Shown: one piece after another, positions 43,239 through 52,466 of the stretch
Layout of the letters: each line of letters starts with the position of its first letter
Numbering within the stretch: the stretch's first letter is position 1
The notes under the pieces: generated by a model
What the model was told of the DNA's origin: nothing
Database searches by the model: none
What the model saw: the letters and a program-made list of their open reading frames with translations, nothing else
Assembly: GCF_014193895.1 (NCBI RefSeq)
Contig: NZ_BLZR01000001.1
Location: forward strand, 2,356,001-2,420,000
Length of the DNA stretch: 64,000 bases
DNA from: Clostridium fungisolvens
GTDB lineage: Bacteria; Bacillota; Clostridia; Clostridiales; Clostridiaceae
Reading direction: 5' to 3'
Translations under genes and position numbers: made by a program

Positions 43239-44195
43239 TTACCCTCCAATTGCAGTCATTTCTCTTTCTATATACTCTTCAGCCTCAAGGCAGTGTTCCT
43301 TAGGTTTATGCTTTACAATATCATATATTATCTCAGTTATATCTTGTCCATCTCTTATCAAGCCTTTAATATCTATTTCATGATTAGAATGAAGGCATGT
43401 TTTTAGCTTCCCATCTGCAGTTAGCCTTATTCTATTACAATTGCTGCAAAACTTACAGGAAATCGGGTTAATTAGTCCAACGTTTCCTTTTCCATCAGAA
43501 AGTCTATAATATTTTGCAGGCGAAGATATATCCTTTGACTCTATTTCAATAAGTTCCGGAACTTTTTTTAGTATATTTTCGTTACTTAAATATCTATCAA
43601 GGGACCAATGTCTTACTTGCCCAATTGGCATAAGCTCTATAAATCTTACATCAAATTCTTCATTTTTTGTTAAATTGACAAAGTCCATTATTTCATCTTC
43701 ATTAAAATCTTTTATAAGAACTACATTTAATTTTATAGGTGTAAGCTTAACTTTTTGAGCTTCTTTTATACCCTCAATCACCTCTTTAAGTTCGCCACCT
43801 TTTGTTATTTCTCTATATTTTTTATCATCTAAAGTATCTAAGCTTATATTAACTCTTGTTAGACCTGCTTCCTTTAAGTCCTTTGCATACTTTTTTAAAA
43901 GTGTTCCATTGGTGGTCATCGCTATCTCCTCAATACCTTTAAGCTTAGAAAGCTTTTCAATAAGTGTTATTATACCGGCTCTAACTAAAGGCTCTCCACC
44001 AGTTATCCTAATCTTATTTATACCCAAAGAAACAAATTTCTTTACTATTTTTTCTATTTCTTCAAATCTTAATATTTCATCATGGCAGGCTTTCTTTATT
44101 CCTTTTTTAGGCATACAATACTCACACCTTAAATTACATAAATCTGTTACTGAAATCCTTAAGTAATTTATATTACGACCATATGAATCTATCAT
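43239..44195 (-). CDS. moaA: GTP 3',8-cyclase, radical SAM
   Basis: First step of molybdenum cofactor synthesis. The 318-residue protein has the SAM cluster CNLRCEYCMP (C20, C24, C27), a C-terminal cluster in SCKFCSNCNRIRLTADGKLK followed by TCL, and the conserved C-terminal Gly-Gly (MTAIGG). ATG 44195 is the likely start since GGAGGTT lies 7 bases before it; five codons upstream another ATG carries that site inside its codons. Cotranscribed with moaC. Confidence 0.96.
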   Translation of the reverse strand: MIDSYGRNINYLRISVTDLCNLRCEYCMPKKGIKKACHDEILRFEEIEKIVKKFVSLGINKIRITGGEPLVRAGIITLIEKLSKLKGIEEIAMTTNGTLLKKYAKDLKEAGLTRVNISLDTLDDKKYREITKGGELKEVIEGIKEAQKVKLTPIKLNVVLIKDFNEDEIMDFVNLTKNEEFDVRFIELMPIGQVRHWSLDRYLSNENILKKVPELIEIESKDISSPAKYYRLSDGKGNVGLINPISCKFCSNCNRIRLTADGKLKTCLHSNHEIDIKGLIRDGQDITEIIYDIVKHKPKEHCLEAEEYIEREMTAIGG

Positions 44196-44306
44196 TTGTA
44201 TAACCTCCATGAAAATTCTAAAAGTATTTTTAAATTTTAGTTTTATTACAAATACCGAAATATTTGTATATCTAGAGGAAAAGCCTTAAATTCGTATCGA
44301 TTAAAA

Positions 44307-44409
44307 CTATAGATGAACCACTTCGTAATAGAATTTATATTTTTAAATTCTCTCACCAGAACCCGTGAGTGTTTTAAAAATAGATTTCGGATCGAACTCG
44401 TTCATCTTT
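44307..44409. repeat. Palindromic intergenic repeat, copy B (family P)
   Basis: ctatagatgaaccacttcg...ctctcaccagaacccgtgag...ggatcgaactcgttcatcttt. Only a few bases differ from copy A; changes in one arm reduce pairing. It fills the gap between the moaA start and the mobA stop, so it might be cotranscribed. Confidence 0.85.
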
Positions 44410-44414
44410 AATAA

Positions 44415-45041
44415 CTAACTTTGCTGATATGTAAGTATGTATCTATCCAAATCCTCTTTTGTATTCAAATTCATAAACATTTCAAAGCTGTAATCAAAAC
44501 TTTTTACTTTCTCTTCTTTAATATATAGTGTATCTGAAGCCTTAATTAAATATTTAAGTGATCTTTTATCTTCTTGTATCATCTGTTCTACTTTTTGAAG
44601 CAATGATTTTGAATAAAAGGCGTTAAAAGGTTCTATATAATTTTCTCTTTCAACTATACAGCATTGTTTATTTTCCTCTATTAATCTATCCTTCATAAAC
44701 TCTATAAACTCGAGATTAATTATAGGCATATCGCAAGCAATAAAATATACATATTGTCCTTTTGCAGCCTTAAGACCTTCATAGATTCCTGATATAGGCC
44801 CAATACCTTCTACTTTATCCGAAATCACTTTATATGGGCTATCCCTATAGTAATCAGGTTTATTGCTTATTACTATGACTTCTTCAAAATTAGTGTATAA
44901 TTTTTCTGCCACTACATCAATGAGCTGTTTATCTTCAAACTTTAAAAACTGTTTGTCAAAGCCCATTCTAGAACTTTTGCCTCCAGCTAAAATCACAGCG
45001 GTCTTAAATATATTTAATTTTTCTAATCCATTATAATACAT
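44415..45041 (-). CDS. mobA: Molybdenum cofactor guanylyltransferase MobA
   Basis: Adds GMP to Mo-molybdopterin to make the dinucleotide cofactor. The 208-residue protein has the nucleotide loop AVILAGGKSSRMGFDKQFLK, then PISGIYEGLKAAKGQYVYFIACDMPIIN with the metal Asp. The first 14 residues (MYYNGLEKLNIFKT) extend beyond the fold and might be a different start. Same direction as moeA and moaA. Confidence 0.93.
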   Translation of the reverse strand: MYYNGLEKLNIFKTAVILAGGKSSRMGFDKQFLKFEDKQLIDVVAEKLYTNFEEVIVISNKPDYYRDSPYKVISDKVEGIGPISGIYEGLKAAKGQYVYFIACDMPIINLEFIEFMKDRLIEENKQCCIVERENYIEPFNAFYSKSLLQKVEQMIQEDKRSLKYLIKASDTLYIKEEKVKSFDYSFEMFMNLNTKEDLDRYILTYQQS

Positions 45042-45221
45042 TTCTCTTCTACCATAAGTCCTGATTGTGGAACTTTTTCTCCGTTCTTTTTATCTCTTCT
45101 TTCATATATATCACAAATTGACTAATTATTAAGCACTTTTCATCCCATAAACTTTTTATTTCTGCTACCTCAAAAGCATTTACCTTTGAACTTTTATTAA
45201 TACAACATTTCCAAAGATGAT

Positions 45222-46433
45222 TTACTTAAATATGAATCTTCCTCGTATTGTTTGTCCAGCATTCATCTCACTATACTCTTCTGGTACGATTAATACCCCA
45301 TTAGCTTTGCTTATTGTTGTAAGTTTGTTAGAACTTTGAGAACCAATATTATAAGCATAATATTTATCATCCCTTTTAACTATTTTCACATATAGAAGTT
45401 TTACTCTGCCCTTTCTTACTTTAAAATCTTCTCCTAATATAATTGGAAAGTCTTCTTTCATGCAATCAAGCTTACCTAAAACTTTATTGCAAAGTGGCTC
45501 TATAAATTGTTCAAAGGTAGTTATTGCTGAAAGTGGATTACCAGGAAGACTAAAGAAAAACTTACCATTAAACACAGCGAAACTTATTGGTTTTCCAGGC
45601 TTTATAGCAACTGAGTCAAACTTTATCTCAGCTCCGATTTCCTTTAATATGGTTTCAACAAAATCATAATCCCCAGCAGAAGCTCCACCAGAAGTTATTA
45701 CTATATCTGTTTTTTCAAGTGCTTCTTCTATAATTTTCTTAAGTACAGCTTTATCATCCTTTACGACACCATAAGAAATAACCTCAAGGCCTAAGCTTCT
45801 TATCATTGAAGTTATTGCGTATTCATTACTATTTCTTATCTTACCTTTACCTATATTTTCATCTATATCAACAAGTTCATCTCCAGTTATAATAAGTCCC
45901 ACAACAGGTGGTTTATAAATCTCAACTGTTTTATAACCTAATGATGCAAAAAGCCCTATTTCTGCCGGTCTTATTTCAGTTCCTTTTTTAAGAACAATAT
46001 CACCAGGCTGAATTTCTTCACCAAACTTTATCACATGATTATCTTTTTTAACTTCATTATATAAGTAAACAATATCACCTTCAGTTTTAACCTTTTCAAC
46101 TTCAATGACACAGTCAGCCTCCATAGGAATTGGAGCTCCAGTCATTATCTTATAGGCTTCTCCTAAGTTTATGCTCTCAGTACACCACTGCCCAGCCTTT
46201 ATTACTCCCCTTACCTTGAACCCTCTTGGATTTTCTTCAGTTATTCTTTCCGTATCAATACTTCTTACTGCATATCCATCCATTGCTGACTTATCAAAAG
46301 GAGGAAGACTGTCCTTAGATAATATGTCTTCAGCTAAAACCAATCCATTACATAAAAGTATTTCTCTATTTTCTTTACCTATTGGCTTAGCTTCTTCAGA
46401 AATTATTCTTAAAGCATCACTTACACTAATCAT
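45222..46433 (-). CDS. moeA: Molybdopterin molybdenumtransferase MoeA
   Basis: Inserts molybdate into adenylylated molybdopterin. The 403-residue protein has PPFDKSAMDGYAVRS, GAPIPMEADCVIEVE, the TSGGASAGDYDFVE motif in domain III, PGKPISFAVFNGKFFFSLPG and the C-terminal OB-like domain ending in AGQTIRGRFIF. Length normal. The 180 bases between its stop and mobA contain a frame of about 57 codons without a start, possibly a gene remnant. Confidence 0.95.
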   Translation of the reverse strand: MISVSDALRIISEEAKPIGKENREILLCNGLVLAEDILSKDSLPPFDKSAMDGYAVRSIDTERITEENPRGFKVRGVIKAGQWCTESINLGEAYKIMTGAPIPMEADCVIEVEKVKTEGDIVYLYNEVKKDNHVIKFGEEIQPGDIVLKKGTEIRPAEIGLFASLGYKTVEIYKPPVVGLIITGDELVDIDENIGKGKIRNSNEYAITSMIRSLGLEVISYGVVKDDKAVLKKIIEEALEKTDIVITSGGASAGDYDFVETILKEIGAEIKFDSVAIKPGKPISFAVFNGKFFFSLPGNPLSAITTFEQFIEPLCNKVLGKLDCMKEDFPIILGEDFKVRKGRVKLLYVKIVKRDDKYYAYNIGSQSSNKLTTISKANGVLIVPEEYSEMNAGQTIRGRFIFK

Positions 46434-46910
46434 CTCAAATTTCCTTTCGTCACTAATTCTAATAATACAGCATCTAAATCTTGTTGTTCTTGAAATTGAT
46501 TTTGAAGCCTTTATAGTAAGTTTGTTACAATTACATTATCAAATAAAAGTTGTACTTTTTTTAATTTCTTTGCTGATATAAAAGAGTACTTTCATTATTA
46601 ATCAAATAAACTATCATAGTACAAAACTTATTATAAGCTAATTTTCATTTTTTTTATATGTATTTAATACTTCGCTCCTAATAACCTTTTGTTATTAAGA
46701 GTTATGATACACATTTCTATTGTAACGTTCTTTATTTACAAAAGATTTCAATATAGTATAATTAAAGAGTTTTAATAATATTAAAAACATATTATATGAA
46801 ACAAAGTTTAACTAAAAACTAACTTTTTTGATTAAATAAGTGCAAATTTAATTTTAAAAATTTAGAGTTATTTATTATATAGATTTTAGAACACATTGGA
46901 GGGAAATGCC
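46434..46910. promoter_or_regulatory. Divergent control region between moeA and the MogA/MoaB gene
   Basis: About 480 AT-rich bases with no clear gene. It must hold both promoters. The only symmetry seen is ATAACcttttGTTAT (46681-46695) and some T-runs; no strong match to a ModE box or Moco RNA was recognised. Confidence 0.3.
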
Positions 46911-47399
46911 ATGATAAAAACCGCAATTTTAACTATAAGTGATAAAGGATCAAGAAACGAAAGAGTTGATACTACAGGTCCAGCTATAAAAGACCTCTTA
47001 GATAAAGATTATTACTCAATTGAATACTATAAAATTATCCCAGATGAAATAGATATTATAAAAAAAGAACTTACATACTTATGTGATGAAATGAAATTAA
47101 ATTTAATATTAACGAATGGTGGTACTGGTTTTTCCCAAAGAGATGTTACTCCTGAAGCTACTTTGCAAGTTATAGATAAGCAGGTTCCAGGTATTGCTGA
47201 AGCAATGAGAGCTGCATCTATGAAGATTACCCCTAAAGCTATGCTTTCTAGAGCGGTTTGCGGTATAAGAAAATACTCCTTAATAGTTAACTTACCTGGA
47301 AGCCCAAAAGGTGCTGTAGAAAATTTGGAAGTTATTTTACCTGCCCTTCCACATGGAATACAGATACTCACTGGACAAACTTCTGAGTGTGCAAGATAA
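46911..47399 (+). CDS. mog: Molybdopterin adenylyltransferase (MogA/MoaB type)
   Basis: Activates molybdopterin with AMP before MoeA. The 162-residue protein starts MIKTAILTISDKGSRNERVD and has TNGGTGFSQRDVTPEATLQV and NLPGSPKGAVENLEVILPAL, the MPT-binding motifs. ATG 46911 has GGAGGG 6-7 bases upstream; a TTG five codons earlier is in that site. Divergent from moeA. Confidence 0.95.
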   Translation: MIKTAILTISDKGSRNERVDTTGPAIKDLLDKDYYSIEYYKIIPDEIDIIKKELTYLCDEMKLNLILTNGGTGFSQRDVTPEATLQVIDKQVPGIAEAMRAASMKITPKAMLSRAVCGIRKYSLIVNLPGSPKGAVENLEVILPALPHGIQILTGQTSECAR

Positions 47400-47555
47400 G
47401 ATATACTAATAGTATTTTTCTCTAGTACAAATTATTTTTGAAATAGTATCAATTATAGACGTTTATGAGTTTGAATTAATTTAGAGTTTGTAGAAAATTT
47501 GCTAGCATATCACACGTATTTGAACTAAACAATAAACTAAAACTGATTTAATAAT

Positions 47556-47598
47556 AAAAAAGGGGCTAATTACAAGTATCTAATGTAACTAGCTCCCT
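47556..47598 (-). terminator. Terminator overlapping the end of the cobalamin regulator gene
   Basis: gggagctagttac / gtaattagcccc with T-run; the stop codon TAG is part of the stem. Confidence 0.8.
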
Positions 47599-48488
47599 TC
47601 CATAAGTTCCAGCATATCATCTGTATTAGAGGAAAATTTATCAGCTCCAGTTGTCTTCCACAATTCAGGATTATTCTTAAAAGCACCTCCTCCTATTATA
47701 ATTTTAGGGGGACTGTCCTTAAACTCCTCCTTGATTGCTTGTATCAGGAATTTCGCAGACTCCAAATGATATTCCATTGTCACTGATATAGCTACTAAAC
47801 TTGGTTTTTCTGTGTCTACGGCCTTTATAAGGCTTTGCACCGGAACGTTTGACCCTAAATAAACTGTATTCCATCCTTCAATTTCGAGCATGTCTAAAAC
47901 CATTTTCAAGCCAATATTATGCTGTTCTGGACCAGCAGTAACTCCTATCACAGAATGTGATTTACGCTTCTTCCTTTTTTCTCTAGCCTTTACTTCTCTC
48001 ATAACATCTAAGGTAACCTCTGAAATAAAATGTTCCTGCCATACATCTATTTTACCTGATTCCCAAAGGCTACCTATTTCTTTTAAAGCCTTTTCAAAAA
48101 TATCAAAGTATATAAATCCCATGGGAAGTCCTTTTTCATAGCACTCTATAACTAACCCTCTAGCAGCTTTACTTTTTCCTTCTAAAAGAAAAGTTAAATA
48201 ATTCCTATATAAATTTTCTTTATTTTCAAGATCAGTTTCGTAAACTTCACTTAATTTGGCCGGACCTTTCATATTTGAGTCTCTTTCTTCTCTACCTAAT
48301 AGATAATCGAGACTAATTTCAAAAATATCAGCCATTTTTTGTAGCATTTCTGCGTCTGGAATTCTTATTCCATTTTCATAATTTGCTATTGTTGTTTGCG
48401 CCACTCCTAATAACTCAGAAAGTTGTTTTTGCGTATATTTATTTTTCTTCCTTAAGTTCTTTATATTAATTGAGATTAAATTTCTCAT
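47589..48488 (-). CDS. Xre-type HTH regulator with CarH-like cobalamin (B12) sensor domain
   Basis: A 299-residue protein. Residues 1-60 form an Xre/Cro HTH (TQKQLSELLGVAQTTIANYE). Residues about 85-165 form a B12-binding helical bundle (YFDIFEKALKEIGSLWESGK) that carries the W-x9-EH signature of CarH photoreceptors: W142, E152, H153. Residues about 180-299 form a Rossmann B12 domain with the Co-ligand histidine in EQHNIG (H190) and IIGGGAF later. Known CarH proteins use a MerR-type HTH; this one does not. The residue after W is Glu, where as I recall T. thermophilus CarH has a His that binds cobalt in light. ATG 48488 has GAGGTG upstream. Divergent from an exporter. Confidence 0.85.
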   Translation of the reverse strand: MRNLISINIKNLRKKNKYTQKQLSELLGVAQTTIANYENGIRIPDAEMLQKMADIFEISLDYLLGREERDSNMKGPAKLSEVYETDLENKENLYRNYLTFLLEGKSKAARGLVIECYEKGLPMGFIYFDIFEKALKEIGSLWESGKIDVWQEHFISEVTLDVMREVKAREKRKKRKSHSVIGVTAGPEQHNIGLKMVLDMLEIEGWNTVYLGSNVPVQSLIKAVDTEKPSLVAISVTMEYHLESAKFLIQAIKEEFKDSPPKIIIGGGAFKNNPELWKTTGADKFSSNTDDMLELMEGS

Positions 48489-48649
48489 TTTACTCACCTC
48501 TAAAGAAATTTTAACACACTTCGTAATACTTTTACTAATTATATATTGATTAATTTCATTTTGTGGTATATGATTATATTATAAATTAATTAATAATTAT
48601 TATCAAGTAATATATATTGAACAGAAATTAAATTTAGGAGGTAAAAAAA

Positions 48650-49810
48650 TTGAAATTAGCATTTAAAATTGCAGTAAGATTTCTAAAATCAACTAAAGGC
48701 CAAACAGCTTTAATAGCACTAGGAATAGCAGTTGGTGTCTCAGTGCAAATTTTTATCGGTTCTCTAATACAAGGACTTCAAAAGAGTTTAGTAAATAAAA
48801 CTATAGGTAATTCCTCTCAGATTACAATAAGTTCAAAATCCTCTGATAAGTTAATAGATAATTATGACGCTATTGTAGATACAATAAAAAACTCTGACGA
48901 CAGAATAAAAAATCTTTCTATAGTATCAGATGGGCCCGCACTAATTAAAAACAATTCAAAAACATATTCTATCCTACTCAGAGGAATGAATATTAACGAT
49001 TCGGATAAGATTTATAATATTAAAAGTAGTGTTTATGAAGGATCTATTCCTAAAAATGAGTTTGAAATATTAGTGGGGAAAGATCTAAGAGATGAATTAA
49101 ATCTGAATATAAATGATAAAGTAGATGTTATTACAAACTCAGGTAAACTCAATACTCTAACAGTTACTGGATTCTATGACTTAAAGATATCTACAATTAA
49201 CAAGTCATGGTTACTAACAGATTTATCTACCGTAAAAAAACTTTTCTCTACTGGAAATAAAATAACTGGAATTGAGATGCAAGTAACAGACGTATTCAAA
49301 GCTGATGAAATAGCTTCAGATATCTCAGCAAAAATAGATAATGATATGGTAAAAGTAGATAACTGGAAAGCACAAAATGCATCACTTTTAAGTGGACTAA
49401 ACGGGCAAAGTGTATCAAGCTACATGATTCAAGTATTCGTTATGATTTCTGTTGTCCTAGGAATTGCCAGCGTGCTAGTTGTAACTGTGGTTCAAAAATC
49501 TAAGCAAATCGGTATCTTAAAAGCTATGGGAATTAGGGATTCGCAATCTAGTTTAATTTTCTTATTTGAAGGCTTTTTACTTGGAATCATGGGAGCAATT
49601 TTAGGTGTTATTTTAGGTTTAGTCTTAAGCTATATATTTACTAAATTCGCTGTAAATCCTGATGGAACTCCAGTTGTAGAACTTTATATCAGCTATAAAT
49701 TTATAGGTGTTTCAGCACTAATAGCTCTGCTTGCTTCTACCCTTGCGGCATTGATTCCAGCAAGAGGATCATCAAAATTAAATCCAATCGAGGTGATTAG
49801 AAATGCATAA
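48650..49810 (+). CDS. FtsX/MacB-type ABC permease
   Basis: A 386-residue exporter permease. N-terminal helix (GIAVGVSVQIFIGSLIQGLQ), a large external domain (about 45-260) and three C-terminal helices (MIQVFVMISVVLGIASVLVV, EGFLLGIMGAILGVILGLVL and IGVSALIALLASTLAALIPA). It starts with TTG at 48650, GGAGGT 7 bases upstream. It overlaps the ATPase gene by 8 bases. Possibly controlled by the divergent cobalamin regulator. Substrate unknown. Confidence 0.9.
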   Translation: MKLAFKIAVRFLKSTKGQTALIALGIAVGVSVQIFIGSLIQGLQKSLVNKTIGNSSQITISSKSSDKLIDNYDAIVDTIKNSDDRIKNLSIVSDGPALIKNNSKTYSILLRGMNINDSDKIYNIKSSVYEGSIPKNEFEILVGKDLRDELNLNINDKVDVITNSGKLNTLTVTGFYDLKISTINKSWLLTDLSTVKKLFSTGNKITGIEMQVTDVFKADEIASDISAKIDNDMVKVDNWKAQNASLLSGLNGQSVSSYMIQVFVMISVVLGIASVLVVTVVQKSKQIGILKAMGIRDSQSSLIFLFEGFLLGIMGAILGVILGLVLSYIFTKFAVNPDGTPVVELYISYKFIGVSALIALLASTLAALIPARGSSKLNPIEVIRNA

Positions 49811-50510
49811 TGTGATTGAATTAAAAAATATAAATAAAACCTACGGCTCAGTAATAAAAACTAAGGTGTTAAATGATATTAATATCTCTTTTGAAGCAGG
49901 AACATTTAACTCTATAATCGGTGCATCTGGAAGTGGTAAGAGTACTCTTCTTAATATAATGGGTACTTTAGACAAACCAACCAGCGGTGAGATTTATATA
50001 AATGGTATGAGAACTGATAACATGAAAAAAAATGAACTTGCTTCTCTAAGAAATAAAACTATTGGATTCATATTTCAATTTCACTACTTGCTTCCTGAAT
50101 TTACTGCTCTAGAAAATGTGCTTATGCCTTATATGATTGGAAACTCAAAGCCATCAAAGGAAATCAAAGAAAAAGCTAACGAGCTTATAGAGTTAGTTGG
50201 ACTGACCAAAGTAAAGAATAACTTAGCTACAAATATGTCTGGAGGCCAGCAACAAAGAACTGCTATAGCGAGGGCATTGATAAATAACCCTAAAATAGTT
50301 CTAGCTGATGAACCTACTGGAAATTTAGATTCTGAATCAACAGAAAGTATCTATACTCTTTTAAGAGCCATAAATGATAAACTAAATACTACTTTTATAG
50401 TTATAACTCATGACAATAGAATTGCTGAAAAGGCGGATAGAATTATCGAGGTTAAAGACGGAAGAATTGTTATGGACACTAATAGAAGAGATACTGCAAT
50501 TGGTCTTTAG
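49803..50510 (+). CDS. ABC transporter ATPase (MacB/LolD type)
   Basis: A 235-residue ATPase partner of the preceding permease: Walker A GASGSGKSTLLNIMG, FQFHYLLPEFTALENV, signature MSGGQQQRTAIARAL, Walker B IVLADEPTGNLD, switch VITHDNR. The start overlaps the permease end by 8 bases. A terminator follows. Confidence 0.95.
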   Translation: MHNVIELKNINKTYGSVIKTKVLNDINISFEAGTFNSIIGASGSGKSTLLNIMGTLDKPTSGEIYINGMRTDNMKKNELASLRNKTIGFIFQFHYLLPEFTALENVLMPYMIGNSKPSKEIKEKANELIELVGLTKVKNNLATNMSGGQQQRTAIARALINNPKIVLADEPTGNLDSESTESIYTLLRAINDKLNTTFIVITHDNRIAEKADRIIEVKDGRIVMDTNRRDTAIGL

Positions 50511-50539
50511 ATTTGCTTTCACAAATATATAATTTGATC

Positions 50540-50568
50540 GGAGAAGATACTAATTCTTCTCCTTTTTA
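50540..50568 (+). terminator. Terminator of the ABC exporter pair
   Basis: ggagaaga / tcttctcc stem with five T, about 30 bases after the ATPase stop. Confidence 0.85.
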
Positions 50569-50709
50569 CTGTATAAAAACATGAGATTCTCAAGTTTAAC
50601 TTAATGTGTAATTCCACAATAACATAATTCCAAAACATCGTTCATTAAAAAATTTTATCATAAAATATTATTATCAATTAATGTATGGTAAAATATTATG
50701 GTCATTATA

Positions 50710-50800
50710 TTGATTTTCCACTTCACCTTAGAATTTTTTTAAGTGCCCTCAAAAACCAGAGGAGTTTTTAAAACAATCTTCATTTTGAAGTGATACATAC
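50710..50800. repeat. Probable degenerate family P element upstream of the efflux pump
   Basis: Outer arms cacttca / tgaagtg and inner cctc / gagg around aaaaacca, with a ttttaaaa tract, follow the family P plan. The rest of the 50569-50822 gap shows no gene. Confidence 0.35.
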
Positions 50801-50822
50801 TTAACAAAGGAGTGGTTTCTTA

Positions 50823-52289
50823 ATGGATTCACGTAAAAACAGCATAATCACAGCATTAATGGTAGCAATGTTTTTAGGCGCTGTTGAAGGTACTGTTGTA
50901 ACTACAGCGGTTCCATCAATAGTAAAAAGCTTAAATGGCTTCGAACTTATAAGTTGGGTATTTTCTGCGTACATGCTCACTTCAGCTATATCTACCCCTG
51001 TTTATGGAAAACTATCTGATTTGTATGGAAGAAAGCTGATGCTTTCAATTGCTATATCTATATTCTTACTTGGTAGTTTCTTGTGCGGATTCTCAACTAA
51101 TATGTATTTACTGATATTTTTCAGAGCCTTACAAGGACTTGGAGCTGGTGGTATCTTTACAATAAGTTATACTATTGTAGGAGACGTGTTTACCCTTGCA
51201 GAAAGAGCAAAAGTTCAAGGCTGGTTAAGCTCTGTTTGGGGAATAGCAAGTTTAGTTGGACCTTTCTTAGGAGGGTTTTTCATTGATTACTTAAGCTGGA
51301 ATTGGATATTTTTTATTAATATTCCTTTTGGGATACTATGCATTATATTACTACAAAAGAACTTACAAGAATCTTTCGAGAAAAAAAGCCATAAGATCGA
51401 CTACATAGGGACAATCACTCTTTCTTTCGCAATTTTGTTTATATTACTTAGTATATTATTTGCCGAAAAAAGTCATAGTTTATTTTCTAATAATATAATT
51501 GTTTGCCTTATAATATCAATATCAATGTTAGTATTATTCTGTAAGGTTGAAAAGAAAGCAGAAGAGCCTATAATACCTTTTGAGATCTTTACTAAAACAA
51601 ATACTGTAACAAATATAATAGGTTTCTTAGCTTCTGCTGTACTTATAGGCTGTGATGTATACATGCCAATATATATACAGAACATACTTGGAAAAAGCGC
51701 CACAATTTCTGGGCTTTCTCTTGCACCAATGTCTATTTCCTGGTTAGTTGCTGCAGTTGTTTTAGGAAAAGCTATTACAAAATATGGAGAAAGAACTACA
51801 ACAATATTCTCTTTTATAGTTTTGATAATAGGTTCAGTACTTCTTGCTACTCTCGGTGCAAACTCACCCCTATTTTTATCAATGACTTATACATTTATAT
51901 TAGGGGCAGGTTTTGGAGGCGCTTTTACTATAATCACAATAATAGTACAATCCTCTGTAGAATTTAACATGAGAGGAGCAGCTACCGCTTCAAACACTTT
52001 ACTTCGTACATTAGGTCAGACTATTGGAGTTAGTGTTTTTGGAAGCATGTTTAACCTTAGCATAATAAACTATTTTAGTAAAATTGGAATAACTAATATA
52101 GACCCTAACAACCTTTACACTTCTGCTGAAGGAAAAATTAAGTATACAGTTGATAGTGTAATCAATTCACAAATCAGTGGTATAAAAAGTATATTCTTTA
52201 TATTAGTTATAATTTCCGTAGTGTGCTTAGTTCTTTCCTTTATGCTTCCTAATAAGCTAAAAAAAATTAATGATATTAACCAAGATTAA
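50823..52289 (+). CDS. MFS drug efflux transporter, DHA2 (EmrB/QacA) type
   Basis: A 488-residue transporter with 14 hydrophobic helices. Family motifs: GAVEGTVVTTAVPSIVKSL (motif D1), YGKLSDLYGRKLMLSIAI (motif A), and GASFGGAFT-like GAGFGGAFTIITIIVQSS. AAGGAGTGG precedes the ATG. Follows the ABC exporter but after a terminator and a 310-base gap, so separate. Substrates unknown. Confidence 0.92.
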   Translation: MDSRKNSIITALMVAMFLGAVEGTVVTTAVPSIVKSLNGFELISWVFSAYMLTSAISTPVYGKLSDLYGRKLMLSIAISIFLLGSFLCGFSTNMYLLIFFRALQGLGAGGIFTISYTIVGDVFTLAERAKVQGWLSSVWGIASLVGPFLGGFFIDYLSWNWIFFINIPFGILCIILLQKNLQESFEKKSHKIDYIGTITLSFAILFILLSILFAEKSHSLFSNNIIVCLIISISMLVLFCKVEKKAEEPIIPFEIFTKTNTVTNIIGFLASAVLIGCDVYMPIYIQNILGKSATISGLSLAPMSISWLVAAVVLGKAITKYGERTTTIFSFIVLIIGSVLLATLGANSPLFLSMTYTFILGAGFGGAFTIITIIVQSSVEFNMRGAATASNTLLRTLGQTIGVSVFGSMFNLSIINYFSKIGITNIDPNNLYTSAEGKIKYTVDSVINSQISGIKSIFFILVIISVVCLVLSFMLPNKLKKINDINQD

Positions 52290-52312
52290 GATTTATTTAA
52301 TTAATGACAGAC

Positions 52313-52360
52313 AAGAGAGTATGCTTGAAAAGTTTTTCAGGTTTACTCTCTTATTTTATA
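52313..52360 (+). terminator. Terminator of the efflux pump gene
   Basis: aagagagta / tactctctt stem, T-rich tail, 24 bases after the stop. Confidence 0.85.
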
Positions 52361-52466
52361 TAGGATTCCTAGTTCAACAATTAATTTATGCATGCCTACA
52401 AAATCTTGGTGGTTGATTTTAGAACAAGTATAAGTTAAGTTTCGATATATGAACTCCATATCAAAA

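Noticed and set aside
46434..46910. A molybdenum cofactor riboswitch upstream of moeA
   Set aside because: No arrangement of stems resembling the Moco RNA could be found; only short symmetry is visible.
47027..47371. Leftward frame of 114 codons opposite the MogA/MoaB gene
   Set aside because: Antisense to clearly conserved motifs; no start signal.
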